Counted from the stretch's first letter, positions 25,362 to 34,708 are shown. The stretch is 64,000 nucleotides of DNA from Streptomyces sp. CA-210063 (GCF_024612015.1 NZ_CP102512.1:3162001-3226000); one strand, 5' to 3'. The notes: generated by a model from the letters alone, not told the origin. Numbers and translations are program-made.

Positions 25362-28300
25362 GTGCGGGGCTACGAACGCCAGGAGCGAGAGCCGGCGGCT
25401 GACGTCGACCACCTCTCTCGGTTCGAGGCCGAGATGGAGCGGCTGAAGACCGAGCGGGAAAAGGCGATTCAGCACGCCGAGGACCTCGGCTACCAGGTCG
25501 AGGTGCTGCGCGCCAAGCTGCACGAGGCGCGCCGCACCCTCATGTCCCGGCCCGCCTACGACGGGGGCGACCTCGGGTACCAGGCCGAGCAGATGCTCCG
25601 CCAGGCCCAGATGCAGGCCGACCAGCTGCGCGCGGACGCCGAGCGTGAGCTGAGCCAGGCCCGGGCGCAGACCCAGCGGATCCTCCAGGAACACGCCGAG
25701 CAGGCCGCGCGGCTCCAGGCGGAGCTGCACCAGGAGGCGGTCACCCGCCGCCAGCAGCTCGACCAGGAGCTGTCCGAGCGCCGGCAGACCGTCGAGTCGC
25801 ACGTCAACGAGAACGTGGCGTGGGCCGAGCAGCTGCGGGCCCGCTCCGAGCAGCAGGCCCGCCGCCTGGTCGACGAGTCGCGCGCGGAGGCCGAGCAGGC
25901 GCTGGCCGCCGCCCGCGCCGAGGCCGAGCGGCTGGCCAATGAGGCCCGGCAGCGGCTGCAGAGCGACTCCGAGGCCGCCCGCTCCGAGGCCGACCAGATC
26001 CTGCGCCGTGCCCGCGCCGAGGCCGAGCGGCTGCTGAACGCGGCGTCGACGCAGGCCCAGGAGGCCACCGAGCACGCCGAGCAGCTGCGCTCCTCCACGG
26101 CCACCGAGTCGGACTCCGCCCGCCGCCAGGCCTCCGAGCTGAGCCGGGCCGCCGAGCAGCGCATGACGGAGGCCGAGGCGGCGCTCCGGGAGGCGCGCGC
26201 CGAGGCCGAGAAGCTGGTCACGGAGGCGAAGGAGAACGCGGCCAAGGCCCTCTCCAGCGCCGAGTCGACCAACGAGCAGCGCACGCGTACGGCGAAGGAG
26301 CAGGTCGCCCGGCTGGTCGAGGAGGCCACGAAGGAGGCCGAGGCCACCAAGTCGGCCGCCGAGGAAGTCGTCGCGGACGCCCGGGCCGAGGCGGAGAAGC
26401 TGCTGGCCGAGGCGGCCGAGAAGGCCCGCTCGATCACCGCGGAGGAGTCCGCCTCCCAGCTCGCCAAGACGGCCAAGACCGCCGAGGACGTGCTGAACAA
26501 GGCGTCCGAGGAGGCCAAGAACACCACCAAGGCCGCCGCCGAGGAGGCCGAGCGCATCCGCGCCGAGGCCGAGGCCGAGGCGGACCGGCTGCGGGCCGAG
26601 GCCCACGACATCGCCGAACAGCTCAAGGGCACGGCGAAGGACGACACCAAGGAGTACCGCGCCAAGACGGTCGAGCTGCAGGAGGAGGCCCGCCGGCTGC
26701 GCGGCGAGGCCGAGCAGCTGCGCTCCGACGCGGTGGCCGAGGGCGAGCGGATCCGGGCCGAGGCCCGGCGCGAGGCCGTCCAGCAGATCGAGGAGGGCGC
26801 CAAGACCGCCGAGGAGCTGCTCGCCAAGGCGCGGACGGACGCCGACGAGCTGCGGCAGTCGGCCACCACGGACAGCGAGAAGGTCCGCACGGAGGCCATC
26901 GAACGCGCTTCGACGCTGCGTCGGCAGGCCGAGGAGACCCTGGAGCGCACCCGCAAGGAGGCCGAGCGGTACCGCGCCGAGGCCGCCGAGCAGTCCGAGG
27001 AGCTGAAGGCCGAGGCCGAGCGTGCCGTCCGCGAGGTGCGGGAGGAGACCGAGCGCGCCATAGAGGCCCGCAAGGCGGAGGCCGCCGAGGAGCTGGCCCG
27101 GCTGCACACCGAGGCGGAGACCCGCCTCGCCTCGGCCGAGGAGGCGCTCGCCGACGCCCGCGCCGAGGCCGAGCGGATCCGCCGCGAGGCCGCCGAGGAG
27201 ACCGACCGGCTGCGTTCCGAGGCCGCCGAGCGCATCCGGACGCTCCAGGCGCAGGCCGAGGCCGAGGCCGAGCGGCTGCGCGACGAGGCCGCGTCCGACG
27301 CGTCGGCGTCCCGCGCCGAGGGCGAGGCCATCGCCGTACGTCTGCGGTCGGAGGCCGCGGCCGAGGCGGAGCGGCTGAAGTCCGAGGCGCAGGACACCGC
27401 CGACCGGGTCCGGGCGGAGGCACAGGCCGCGGCCGAGCGCCTCGCCACGGAGGCCTCGGAGACGCTGGCCGCCGCGCAGGAGGAGGCCCTCCGGCGCCGC
27501 CGCGAGGCCGAGGAACTGCTCGGCGCGGCCCGGCAGGAGGCCGACCAGGAGCGCCGGCAGGCCCGCGAGCAGAGCGAGGAGCTGCTGGCCTCGGCGCGCA
27601 AGCGCGTGGAGGAGGCCCAGACCGAGGCCGTACGGCTGGTCGAGGAGGCCGAGCGGCGCGCCATGGAGATGGTGTCGGCCGCCGAACAGCACGCCCAGCA
27701 GGTGCGGGAGTCCGTCGCCGGGCTGCACGAGCAGGCCCAGGAGGAGATCGCCGGGCTGCGCAACACGGCCGAGCACGTGGCGGACCGTATGCGCAGGGAG
27801 GCGGAGGAGGAGTCCGACCGGGTCCGCGCCGACGCCTACGCGGAGCGGGAGCGGGCCACGGAGGACGCCAACCGTGTCCGCCGCGAGGCCCGGGACGAGA
27901 CGGACGCCGCCAAGGCGCTCGCCGAGCGCACGGTCGCGGAGGCCATCGCCGAGGCGGAGCGGGTGCGCTCGGACGCCTCCGAGCACGCCCAGCGGGTCCG
28001 TACGGAGGCCTCGGACACCGTCGCGCGGGCCGACCAGGACGCCTCGCGCACCCGGGCGGAGGCCCGGGACGACGCCAACCGCATCCGTTCGGACGCGGCC
28101 ACCCAGGCCGACACCCTCATCACCGAGGTGACGGCCGAGGCGGAGCGGCTGACGCGGGAGACCAACGAGGAGGCGGAGCGCGTACGGGCCGAGTCCGTCG
28201 CCAAGGCCGATCAGTTGGTCGGCGAGGCCACCGACGAGGCCGAGCGGCTGCGGGCCGAGGCCGCCGAGACGGTGGGCTCCGCGCGGCAGCACGCCGAGCG

Positions 28301-29210
28301 GGTACGGGCCGACGCCGAGCGCGCGCGGGCCGAGGCGGAGGCGGAGGCCGACCGGCTGATGGCACACGCCCGCGAGGAGGCCGACCGCACCCTCGACGAG
28401 GCCCGTACGGCCGCCAACAAGCGGCGCTCCGAGGCCGCCGAGCAGGTCGACAAGCTCATCACGGAGACGGCGGCCGAAGCCGACAAGCTGCTCACCGAGG
28501 CGCAGGCCCAGGCGCAGAAGATGACGGCGGACGCCGAAGGTCAGGCCGACTCCATGGTCGGCGCGGCCCGCCAGGAGGCCGACCGGCTGGTCTCCGAGGC
28601 GACCGTCGAGGGCAACTCCACGGTGGAGAAGGCCCGTACGGACGCCGACGAGCTGCTGGTCGGGGCGCGCCGGGACGCGACCGCGATCAGGGAGCGGGCG
28701 GAGGAACTGCGCGACCGCATCACGGCCGAGATCGAGGCGCTGCACACGCGGGCCCGCCGCGAGGCCGCCGAGACGATGAAATCCACCGGCGACCGCTGCG
28801 ACGCGCTCATCAAGGCCGCCGAGGAGCAGTTGGAGAAGGCGACGGCTAAGGCCAAGGAGATCGTTTCCGAGGCGAACTCCGAGGCCGGCAAGGTCCGTAT
28901 CGCCGCGGTGAAGAAGGCCGAAGGACTCCTGAAAGAGGCCGAGCAGAAGAAGTCCACGCTCGTCCGCGAGGCCGAGGAACTCAAGGCCGAGGCGATCCGT
29001 GAGGCCCGCCGTACGGTCGAGGAGGGCAAGCGCGAGCTGGAGGTGCTGGTCCGCCGCCGCGAGGACATCAATGCGGAGATTTCCCGTGTCCAGGACGTCC
29101 TGGAGGCGTTGGAGTCTTTTGAGGCCCCGTCGGGCGGCAAGGACGGTGGAGTCAAGGCGGGTGCCGCGGCGGGTGCGACCCGATCGGGTGGCAAGTCGTC
29201 AGACGGCTAG
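25362..29210 (+). CDS. scy: Scy, giant polar coiled-coil scaffold protein
   Basis: About 1282 residues, nearly all coiled coil. From the DHLSRFEAEMERLKTEREKA segment on, the protein is built of repeated AEAERL/RAEAE units with Ala at the core, consistent with the right-handed hendecad coil described for Scy. In Streptomyces Scy assembles with DivIVA and FilP at hyphal tips and helps set tip number and branching. The C-terminus has a short Gly/Ser/Lys-rich tail. The start is uncertain: GTG at 25362 gives the expected VRGYERQERE N-terminus, while an upstream TTG at 25332 keeps the frame open. Local G+C and codon use are extreme because of the Glu/Ala/Arg repeats. filP follows after 237 bases. 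Confidence 0.94.
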   Translation: MRGYERQEREPAADVDHLSRFEAEMERLKTEREKAIQHAEDLGYQVEVLRAKLHEARRTLMSRPAYDGGDLGYQAEQMLRQAQMQADQLRADAERELSQARAQTQRILQEHAEQAARLQAELHQEAVTRRQQLDQELSERRQTVESHVNENVAWAEQLRARSEQQARRLVDESRAEAEQALAAARAEAERLANEARQRLQSDSEAARSEADQILRRARAEAERLLNAASTQAQEATEHAEQLRSSTATESDSARRQASELSRAAEQRMTEAEAALREARAEAEKLVTEAKENAAKALSSAESTNEQRTRTAKEQVARLVEEATKEAEATKSAAEEVVADARAEAEKLLAEAAEKARSITAEESASQLAKTAKTAEDVLNKASEEAKNTTKAAAEEAERIRAEAEAEADRLRAEAHDIAEQLKGTAKDDTKEYRAKTVELQEEARRLRGEAEQLRSDAVAEGERIRAEARREAVQQIEEGAKTAEELLAKARTDADELRQSATTDSEKVRTEAIERASTLRRQAEETLERTRKEAERYRAEAAEQSEELKAEAERAVREVREETERAIEARKAEAAEELARLHTEAETRLASAEEALADARAEAERIRREAAEETDRLRSEAAERIRTLQAQAEAEAERLRDEAASDASASRAEGEAIAVRLRSEAAAEAERLKSEAQDTADRVRAEAQAAAERLATEASETLAAAQEEALRRRREAEELLGAARQEADQERRQAREQSEELLASARKRVEEAQTEAVRLVEEAERRAMEMVSAAEQHAQQVRESVAGLHEQAQEEIAGLRNTAEHVADRMRREAEEESDRVRADAYAERERATEDANRVRREARDETDAAKALAERTVAEAIAEAERVRSDASEHAQRVRTEASDTVARADQDASRTRAEARDDANRIRSDAATQADTLITEVTAEAERLTRETNEEAERVRAESVAKADQLVGEATDEAERLRAEAAETVGSARQHAERVRADAERARAEAEAEADRLMAHAREEADRTLDEARTAANKRRSEAAEQVDKLITETAAEADKLLTEAQAQAQKMTADAEGQADSMVGAARQEADRLVSEATVEGNSTVEKARTDADELLVGARRDATAIRERAEELRDRITAEIEALHTRARREAAETMKSTGDRCDALIKAAEEQLEKATAKAKEIVSEANSEAGKVRIAAVKKAEGLLKEAEQKKSTLVREAEELKAEAIREARRTVEEGKRELEVLVRRREDINAEISRVQDVLEALESFEAPSGGKDGGVKAGAAAGATRSGGKSSDG

Positions 29211-29447
29211 CGGTGCCGGATCGTTACGGGTATCTTCCCGCACCGCCTGCGGCGCTACAGACACCAATTTGTGCTCGTTCTGTGCTTGTCAGGGCCCTTA
29301 TGCAAAGTTTCTGGCAAGTATTCCGATGGTCGGCTACTCAAAAGGGGTGTCATTCTCCAGATCAAACGTGCATCTGCTCGATGACACGCCGCTTCGCCCC
29401 CTAGGATTCCACCTATCACCTCACCGGTCTCATTCGACAGGAACCCC

Positions 29448-30386
29448 ATGAGCGACACTTCCCCCTACGGCTTCGAGCTTGTGCGGCGTGGATACGACCG
29501 CGCTCAGGTGGACGAACGTATCTCCAAGCTCGTCTCCGACCGTGACTCCGCTCTCGCCCGCATCACCGCTCTGGAAAAGCGCATCGAGGAGCTTCACCTC
29601 GAGACGCAGAACGCCCAGGCCCAGGTCACCGACGCAGAGCCGTCGTACGCGGGTCTCGGCGCACGCGTCGAGAAGATCCTCCGCCTCGCCGAGGAGGAGG
29701 CGAAGGACCTGCGCGAGGAGGCCCGTCGCGCTTCCGAGCAGCACCGCGAGCTCGCCGAGTCGGCGGCCCAGCAGGTGCGCAACGACGCCGAGTCGTTCGC
29801 TGCGGACCGCAAGGCCAAGGCGGAGGACGAGGGCGTCCGGATCGTCGAGAAGGCCAAGAGCGACGCCTCGCAGCTGCGCCAGGAGGCGCAGAAGGACGCG
29901 CAGTCCAAGCGCGAGGAGGCGGACGCCCTCTTCGAGGAGACCCGCGCGAAGGCCGCGCAGGCCGCCGCCGACTTCGAGACGAACCTCGCCAAGCGCCGCG
30001 AGCAGTCCGAGCGCGACCTGGCGTCGCGTCAGCAGAAGGCCGAGAAGCGTCTCGCCGAGATCGAGCACCGCGCGGAGCAGCTCCGCCTGGAGGCCGAGAA
30101 GCTGCGCACCGACGCCGAGCGCCGCGCCCGCCAGACGGTGGAGACCGCGCAGCGTCAGGCCGAGGACATCGTCGCGGACGCGAACGCCAAGGCGGACCGG
30201 ATCCGTTCGGAATCCGAGCGCGAGCTGGCGGCTCTCACGAACCGCCGCGACTCGATCAACGCCCAGCTCACGAACGTGCGCGAGATGCTGGCGACGCTCA
30301 CGGGCGCGGCTGTGGCCGCCGCCGGCACGCCCGCGACCGACGACGAGCCCATCTCGCGTGGGGTCCCGGCGCAGCAGTCCCGGTAA
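29448..30386 (+). CDS. filP: FilP, intermediate-filament-like polar protein
   Basis: 312 residues. A short N-terminal head (SPYGFELVRRGYDRAQVDER) is followed by a long coiled coil (about residues 20-290) rich in Glu, Ala, Arg and Lys, and a disordered tail. FilP forms lattices behind the hyphal tip, adds rigidity and interacts with DivIVA and Scy. The head's F-x(5)-GYD-x-x-x-VD pattern resembles the N-terminal lipid-binding motif of DivIVA. ATG at 29448 has AGGA upstream. It is a separate gene from scy with its own 237-base upstream region and a downstream hairpin. Confidence 0.94.
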   Translation: MSDTSPYGFELVRRGYDRAQVDERISKLVSDRDSALARITALEKRIEELHLETQNAQAQVTDAEPSYAGLGARVEKILRLAEEEAKDLREEARRASEQHRELAESAAQQVRNDAESFAADRKAKAEDEGVRIVEKAKSDASQLRQEAQKDAQSKREEADALFEETRAKAAQAAADFETNLAKRREQSERDLASRQQKAEKRLAEIEHRAEQLRLEAEKLRTDAERRARQTVETAQRQAEDIVADANAKADRIRSESERELAALTNRRDSINAQLTNVREMLATLTGAAVAAAGTPATDDEPISRGVPAQQSR

Positions 30387-30424
30387 CACCCTCGCCTGAC
30401 GGCAGCGTCCGGAGAGGCAACTGA

Positions 30425-30452
30425 GGCCCGCATCCCTTCGGGGGTGCGGGCC
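30425..30452 (+). terminator. filP terminator hairpin
   Basis: GGCCCGCATCCC (30425-30436) pairs with GGGGTGCGGGCC (30441-30452), one T-G wobble, with a TTCG tetraloop, 38 bases after the filP stop and followed by TTCGCCGTT. Confidence 0.85.
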
Positions 30453-30513
30453 TTCGCCGTTCCCACGGCCCTACCCAGCTGCGGGGCCGCCGTGCCGCCC
30501 CGCCCGCCCCGCA

Positions 30514-30556
30514 CAGCTGCGGGCAGTCGTGCCGCTGGGGCGGCACGGGTGGGCGC
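30514..30556. repeat. 43-base intergenic element, copy A
   Basis: Begins CAGCTGCGGGCAGTCGTGCC and contains the perfect hairpin CGTGCCGC-TGGG-GCGGCACG. It is identical over 43 bases to 63681-63723. A degenerate relative (AGCTGCGGGGCCGCCGTGCC) precedes it at about 30478. Confidence 0.9.
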
Positions 30557-30617
30557 AGGCGGCACCTCGTAGCGCCGGGCTTCCGTCGTATCGCGGCTGC
30601 CAGTGCTACGTGGCTGG

Positions 30618-30637
30618 TCGCGCAGTTCCCGCGCCCC
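30618..30637 (-). repeat. dispersed intergenic element, copy 4
   Basis: Minus-strand copy with one fewer G in the middle run (GGGGCGCGGGAACTGCGCGA). It is followed on the plus strand by TGAAGGGGCT, which can fold with the CCCC end. Confidence 0.8.
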
Positions 30638-30694
30638 TGAAGGGGCTTCGCCCTTCCGGTGGCAGGCGCTCGGGGGGCGTTTTAGCGTGGCCGC

Positions 30695-31645
30695 ATGATC
30701 GAGCTCGAGGGACTGACCAAGCGGTACGGCGAGAAGGTCGCGGTCAATAACCTCACGTTCGCTGTCCGGCCCGGGATCGTGACCGGGTTCCTCGGGCCGA
30801 ACGGGGCCGGGAAGTCGACGACGATGCGGATGATTCTGGGGCTCGATCGGCCGACGGCCGGGGACGTGCGGATCGACGGGAAGCATTACGACGCCCTCAG
30901 GGACCCCCTGAAGTACATCGGCGCCCTGCTGGACGCCAAGGCCGTGCACGGCGGCCGTAGCGCCTTCCATCACCTTCTCTGTCTCGCGCAGAGCAATGGC
31001 ATCCCCAAGGCGCGGGTGCACGAGGTGCTGGACACGGTCGGGCTGACGTCGGTGGCGCGGAAGAAGGCGAAGGGGTTCTCGCTCGGGATGGGGCAGCGGC
31101 TCGGGATCGCCGGCGCGCTGCTCGGGGACCCGCGGATCCTGATGTTCGACGAGCCGGTCAACGGGCTGGACCCGGAGGGCATTCACTGGATCCGGAATGT
31201 GATGAAGTCCCTCGCGGAGCAGGGGCGGACCGTCTTCGTGTCGTCGCATCTGATGAGCGAGATGGCACTGACCGCCGAACACCTCGTGGTGATCGGGCAG
31301 GGGCGGCTGCTCGCCGACACCTCGATGGCGGACTTCATCCAGCGCAACTCACGGTCGTACGTACGGATTCGCACGCCGCAGCGGGAACGGCTGCTGGACG
31401 TGCTGTACGCCGCCGGCGTCACGGTCGTGGAGACGGGCAACGGGTCGCTGGAGGTGGACGGCGGGAAGCCCGAGCAGATCGGCGAGCTGGCCGCGCAGCA
31501 TCAGCTCGTCCTGCACGAGCTGAGTCCTCAACAAGCTTCGCTGGAGGAGGCGTTCATGCAGCTGACGGCCGAGTCGGTGGAGTACCACGCGCACAGCGAC
31601 ACGCCCGCCGAGGCGTGGGGCGGCGGATGGAAGAGGGAGGGCTGA
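30695..31645 (+). CDS. ABC transporter ATP-binding protein (module 1)
   Basis: 316 residues. Walker A GPNGAGKST at 34-42, signature SLGMGQRLG, Walker B ILMFDEPVNGLD, then the H-loop SSHLMSEM. A C-terminal extension of about 100 residues (VRIRTPQRERLLDVLYAAGV...) is typical of the DRA/CcmA-type ATPases of drug and antibiotic exporters (DUF4162-like). Partner permease follows after 3 bases. Substrate unknown. It is paralogous to the ATPase at 32590. Confidence 0.92.
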   Translation: MIELEGLTKRYGEKVAVNNLTFAVRPGIVTGFLGPNGAGKSTTMRMILGLDRPTAGDVRIDGKHYDALRDPLKYIGALLDAKAVHGGRSAFHHLLCLAQSNGIPKARVHEVLDTVGLTSVARKKAKGFSLGMGQRLGIAGALLGDPRILMFDEPVNGLDPEGIHWIRNVMKSLAEQGRTVFVSSHLMSEMALTAEHLVVIGQGRLLADTSMADFIQRNSRSYVRIRTPQRERLLDVLYAAGVTVVETGNGSLEVDGGKPEQIGELAAQHQLVLHELSPQQASLEEAFMQLTAESVEYHAHSDTPAEAWGGGWKREG

Positions 31646-31648
31646 CGC

Positions 31649-32419
31649 ATGGCCGCCACCCAGGTCGTCCGCTCGGAGTGGACCAAGATCCGGTCGGTGG
31701 CGTCCACGGTGTGGACGCTGTCGCTGGCCGTGGTCGTCACGATCGCGCTCGGCGTGCTGATCTCGCTGCTGTCGAAGCAGGAGTTCGACAGTCTGAGCCG
31801 CGCGGACCGGCTCTCGTTCGACCCGACGTTCATCAGCTTCGCGGGGATGAGCCTCGGACAGCTGGCGATGATCGTGTTCGGGGTGCTGGTGGTGTCGAAC
31901 GAGTACAGCAGCGGCATGATCCGGACGTCGCTGGCCGCCGTGCCGCAGCGGGGCACCTTCCTCTTCAGCAAGATCGCGGTGGCCACCGGGCTCGCCTTCG
32001 TGGTGGGGCTCGCGACCAGCTTCGTGGCGTTCTTCCTGGGGCAGGCGATGCTCGGCGAGCACCGGGCCGAGATCGGCGATCCGGGCGTCCTGCGTGCGGT
32101 CCTCGGCGGCGGGCTCTACATGACCCTCATCGCCGTGTTCTCGATGGGCGTCGCGGCGATGCTGCGCAGCCCGATGCTGTCGCTCGGCATCCTGATGCCG
32201 TTCTTCTTCCTGATCTCCAACATCCTGGGGAACGTCGACGCCACCGAGAAGATCGGCCGGTACCTGCCCGACCAGGCCGGCAGCAGAATCATGCAGGTGG
32301 TCACCCCGGTGGACGACGACACGCCGTACGGTCCCTGGGGCGGCCTCGCCATCATGGTGCTGTGGGTGGTCGCGGCCCTGCTCGGCGGGTACCTGGTGAT
32401 GAAGAAGCGTGACGCGTGA
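31649..32419 (+). CDS. ABC transporter permease (module 1)
   Basis: 256 residues, ABC-2 type. Starts with the ATQVVRSEWTKIRSVASTVWTL box (a Ser-Glu-Trp-Thr-Lys motif shared with its paralogue), followed by about six transmembrane helices and the VVSNEYSSGMIRTSLAAVPQRG loop. Pairs with the ATPase at 30695 to form an exporter with two ATPase and two permease subunits. Ends MKKRDA. Substrate not predictable. Confidence 0.9.
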   Translation: MAATQVVRSEWTKIRSVASTVWTLSLAVVVTIALGVLISLLSKQEFDSLSRADRLSFDPTFISFAGMSLGQLAMIVFGVLVVSNEYSSGMIRTSLAAVPQRGTFLFSKIAVATGLAFVVGLATSFVAFFLGQAMLGEHRAEIGDPGVLRAVLGGGLYMTLIAVFSMGVAAMLRSPMLSLGILMPFFFLISNILGNVDATEKIGRYLPDQAGSRIMQVVTPVDDDTPYGPWGGLAIMVLWVVAALLGGYLVMKKRDA

Positions 32420-32548
32420 TCAGGCAGCTGACCAGCGGGTACGTACATGCCAAGCCGGGGCGCCCATGACCTGCGTGGTTTTACTTCCTCTTGGGCGGAA
32501 CCGTCAACGCCCCGATAAGCTCCTAATCCTTACGGGGGCGGGTGCCCC

Positions 32549-32568
32549 GACGTCCTGAGACGTCCTGA
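32549..32568 (+). promoter_or_regulatory. tandem 10-base repeat GACGTCCTGA x2 before module 2
   Basis: Two exact, directly adjacent copies of GACGTCCTGA (32549-32558, 32559-32568) end 21 bases before the ATG of the second ATPase. One-helical-turn spacing suggests a binding site on one face of the DNA. This 170-base gap probably also holds a promoter for module 2. Confidence 0.45.
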
Positions 32569-32589
32569 ACCGTTCGATGGGTGCGGAGC

Positions 32590-33828
32590 ATGATCGAGGC
32601 AGTCGGCCTGACGAAGCGCTATGGCGCCAAGACGGCCGTGTACAACCTTTCCTTCCAGGTGCGGCCGGGGGCCGTCACCGGCTTCCTGGGCCCCAACGGC
32701 TCGGGCAAGTCGACGACGATGCGGATGATCCTCGGCCTGGACAACCCCACGTCAGGGCAGGTGACGATCGGCGGCTACCCGTACCGCAAGCTGCCGAACG
32801 CCGCCCGGCAGGTCGGTGCCCTCCTCGACGCCAAGGCGGTGCACGGCGGCCGGCACGCCCGCAACCACCTGCTGTCCCTGGCTCAGCTGTCGGGCATCCC
32901 GGCCCGCCGGGTGGACGAGGTGCTGGGCGTGGTCGGCCTCCAGGATGTGGCCAAAAAGCGCTCCAAGGGCTTCTCCCTCGGCATGGGCCAGCGGCTCGGC
33001 ATCGCCGCCGCCCTGCTCGGCGACCCCCAGGTGCTGCTCTTCGACGAGCCGGTCAACGGCCTCGACCCCGAGGGCATCCTCTGGGTCCGCAACCTGATGA
33101 AGGCGCTCGCCGCCGAGGGCCGTACGGTCTTCGTCTCCTCGCACCTGATGAGCGAGATGGCGGTCACCGCCGACCATCTCATCGTGATCGGGCGCGGGCA
33201 GCTGCTCTCCGACATGAGCATCAAGGACTTCATCTCGGCGAACTCCGCCGACTTCGCGCGCGTACGGACCCCGGACACCGAGCCGCAGCAGCGCGAGAAG
33301 CTGTCGACCGCGCTGACCGAGGCGGGCGGCCAGGTGCTGCCCGAGCAGGACGGCGCGCTGCGCGTCATGGGGCTGCCGCTCCCCCGCATCAGCGACCTCG
33401 CGCACGACGCCGACGTACGTCTGTGGGAGCTGTCGCCGCACCAGGCCTCGCTGGAGGAGGCGTACATGCGGATGACGCAGGGTGCCGTCGACTACCGCTC
33501 GACGACCGACCAGAAGGCCGGTCTCCAGCAGCCCCTGCCGCCCGGCGTGCAGCCGCCGATGCCGGTGCCCGGGCAGGGCCAGCCGGGCTGGTACGCCCCG
33601 CCGGGGCCGCAGCAGGCCGGCCAGCCGTACGCCCCGCAGGGTCAGCCGATGCCGCAGGGCCAGCCGCCGGCCGGTCCGTACGGGGCTCCGGCGCCCGCCG
33701 CCCCGGCTCCGGCTCCCGGTCAGCCGCAGCCGAACCCGTACGCCCAGGCCGCGTCCCAGGCCCCCGCACAGCCCGCCCCCGCGGCCGCGCCCGCCGCCGA
33801 CCTGACGAAGTCCGAGGACGCCCGATGA
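32590..33828 (+). CDS. ABC transporter ATP-binding protein with Pro/Gln-rich tail (module 2)
   Basis: 412 residues. Residues 1-310 match the module 1 ATPase almost motif for motif (FLGPNGSGKST, GALLDAKAVHGGR, SLGMGQRLG, LLFDEPVNGLDPEG, SSHLMSEMAVTADH). About 110 further residues are a disordered Pro/Gln/Ala/Gly tail (GQPYAPQGQPMPQGQPPAGP) that module 1 lacks. ATG at 32590 or GTG at 32581 could start it. The stop overlaps the permease ATG (ATGA). Confidence 0.91.
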   Translation: MIEAVGLTKRYGAKTAVYNLSFQVRPGAVTGFLGPNGSGKSTTMRMILGLDNPTSGQVTIGGYPYRKLPNAARQVGALLDAKAVHGGRHARNHLLSLAQLSGIPARRVDEVLGVVGLQDVAKKRSKGFSLGMGQRLGIAAALLGDPQVLLFDEPVNGLDPEGILWVRNLMKALAAEGRTVFVSSHLMSEMAVTADHLIVIGRGQLLSDMSIKDFISANSADFARVRTPDTEPQQREKLSTALTEAGGQVLPEQDGALRVMGLPLPRISDLAHDADVRLWELSPHQASLEEAYMRMTQGAVDYRSTTDQKAGLQQPLPPGVQPPMPVPGQGQPGWYAPPGPQQAGQPYAPQGQPMPQGQPPAGPYGAPAPAAPAPAPGQPQPNPYAQAASQAPAQPAPAAAPAADLTKSEDAR

Positions 33829-34691
33829 GCACGCCCCAGCCGCCCCTCACCCAACAGCCGCCCGCCCCCAACTGGCAGGGCGCGCCGGGCACTTCGTACA
33901 CCTCGCCGATCCCGGTGGTGCGCACCCACCTCGGGCACGCGATCTCCTCCGAGTGGACGAAGATCAAGTCGGTCCGTTCGACGATGTGGACGCTGGGCGT
34001 CTTCGTCCTCCTGGTGATCGGCCTCGGTCTGCTCTTCGCCCTGATCGCCGCCTCCACGGACATGAACCTGGAGGGCGAGTCCCCGCTGGGCCTCGGTCTG
34101 TTCGGGCTGATGATCGGCAGCGTCTGCATCATCACGCTCGGGGTGCTGACCACGGCCTCCGAGTACGGCACGGGGATGATCCGGACCACGATGACCGCGT
34201 GCCCGAGCCGTGGCCGGGTGCTGGTCGCGAAGGCGATCGTCTTCTTCGCGCTCACGTTCACCGTCACCCTGGTCCTCACCGCGTTCGTCGGCTTCGCCCA
34301 GGTGGCGATCCTGGAGGGCAACGGCGTGGTGAACCCCGACACCGATGAGTGGCTCAAGGCCACGGTCGGCGTGAGCCTCTTCCTCGCCCTCTTCGGGCTG
34401 CTGGCGCTGCTGATGGGCTCGCTGATCCGGCACTCGGCGGGCGCGATCACCATCATGCTCGGCGTCTTCCTCGCCCCGCTGGTCATCGCGATCTTCATGT
34501 TCTCGGAGTCGCTGCGGGAGGTGCAGGAGTTCCTGCTGGAGTACTCGATCCCGAGCCAGCTGAGCGTCTTCTACGGCGCGGAGCTCAGCCAGGCGGGCCC
34601 GTCCGGCTGGGACCCGCTGTGGATCATGCTCGGCCTGACAGCGGCCGCGTTCGTCGGCGCCTACGCCCTGCTGGAGCAGCGCGACGTGTGA
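33825..34691 (+). CDS. ABC transporter permease (module 2)
   Basis: 288 residues. A 40-residue Pro/Gln-rich head precedes the conserved HAISSEWTKIKSVRSTMWTL box and about six transmembrane helices, with TTASEYGTGMIRTTMTACPSRG matching the module 1 permease loop. ATG at 33825 overlaps the ATPase stop by 4 bases. The head and the ATPase tail have similar composition and might interact. ABC-2 exporter permease; substrate unknown. Confidence 0.9.
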   Translation: MSTPQPPLTQQPPAPNWQGAPGTSYTSPIPVVRTHLGHAISSEWTKIKSVRSTMWTLGVFVLLVIGLGLLFALIAASTDMNLEGESPLGLGLFGLMIGSVCIITLGVLTTASEYGTGMIRTTMTACPSRGRVLVAKAIVFFALTFTVTLVLTAFVGFAQVAILEGNGVVNPDTDEWLKATVGVSLFLALFGLLALLMGSLIRHSAGAITIMLGVFLAPLVIAIFMFSESLREVQEFLLEYSIPSQLSVFYGAELSQAGPSGWDPLWIMLGLTAAAFVGAYALLEQRDV

Positions 34692-34708
34692 CCGACAGAC
34701 CGCGAGGT

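Larger units (their letters stand above)
30387..30694. other. 308-base filP/ABC intergenic region carrying repeats
   Basis: No gene seen. Contents in order: the filP hairpin (30425-30452), the 43-base element at 30514-30556, and the dispersed element copy 4 at 30618-30637. The ABC transporter promoter must lie near the right end. Confidence 0.7.

Noticed and set aside
25209..28745. 1178-codon minus-strand open frame rich in Leu and Gly
   Set aside because: It is the antisense of scy. The Glu/Ala/Arg repeat codons leave the opposite strand free of stops; the sense product matches a known protein.
30487..30560. Apparent short reading frames rich in Pro/Ala/Arg
   Set aside because: They are produced by the 43-base repeat element and recur as shadows at 63.7 kb, so they are not genes.
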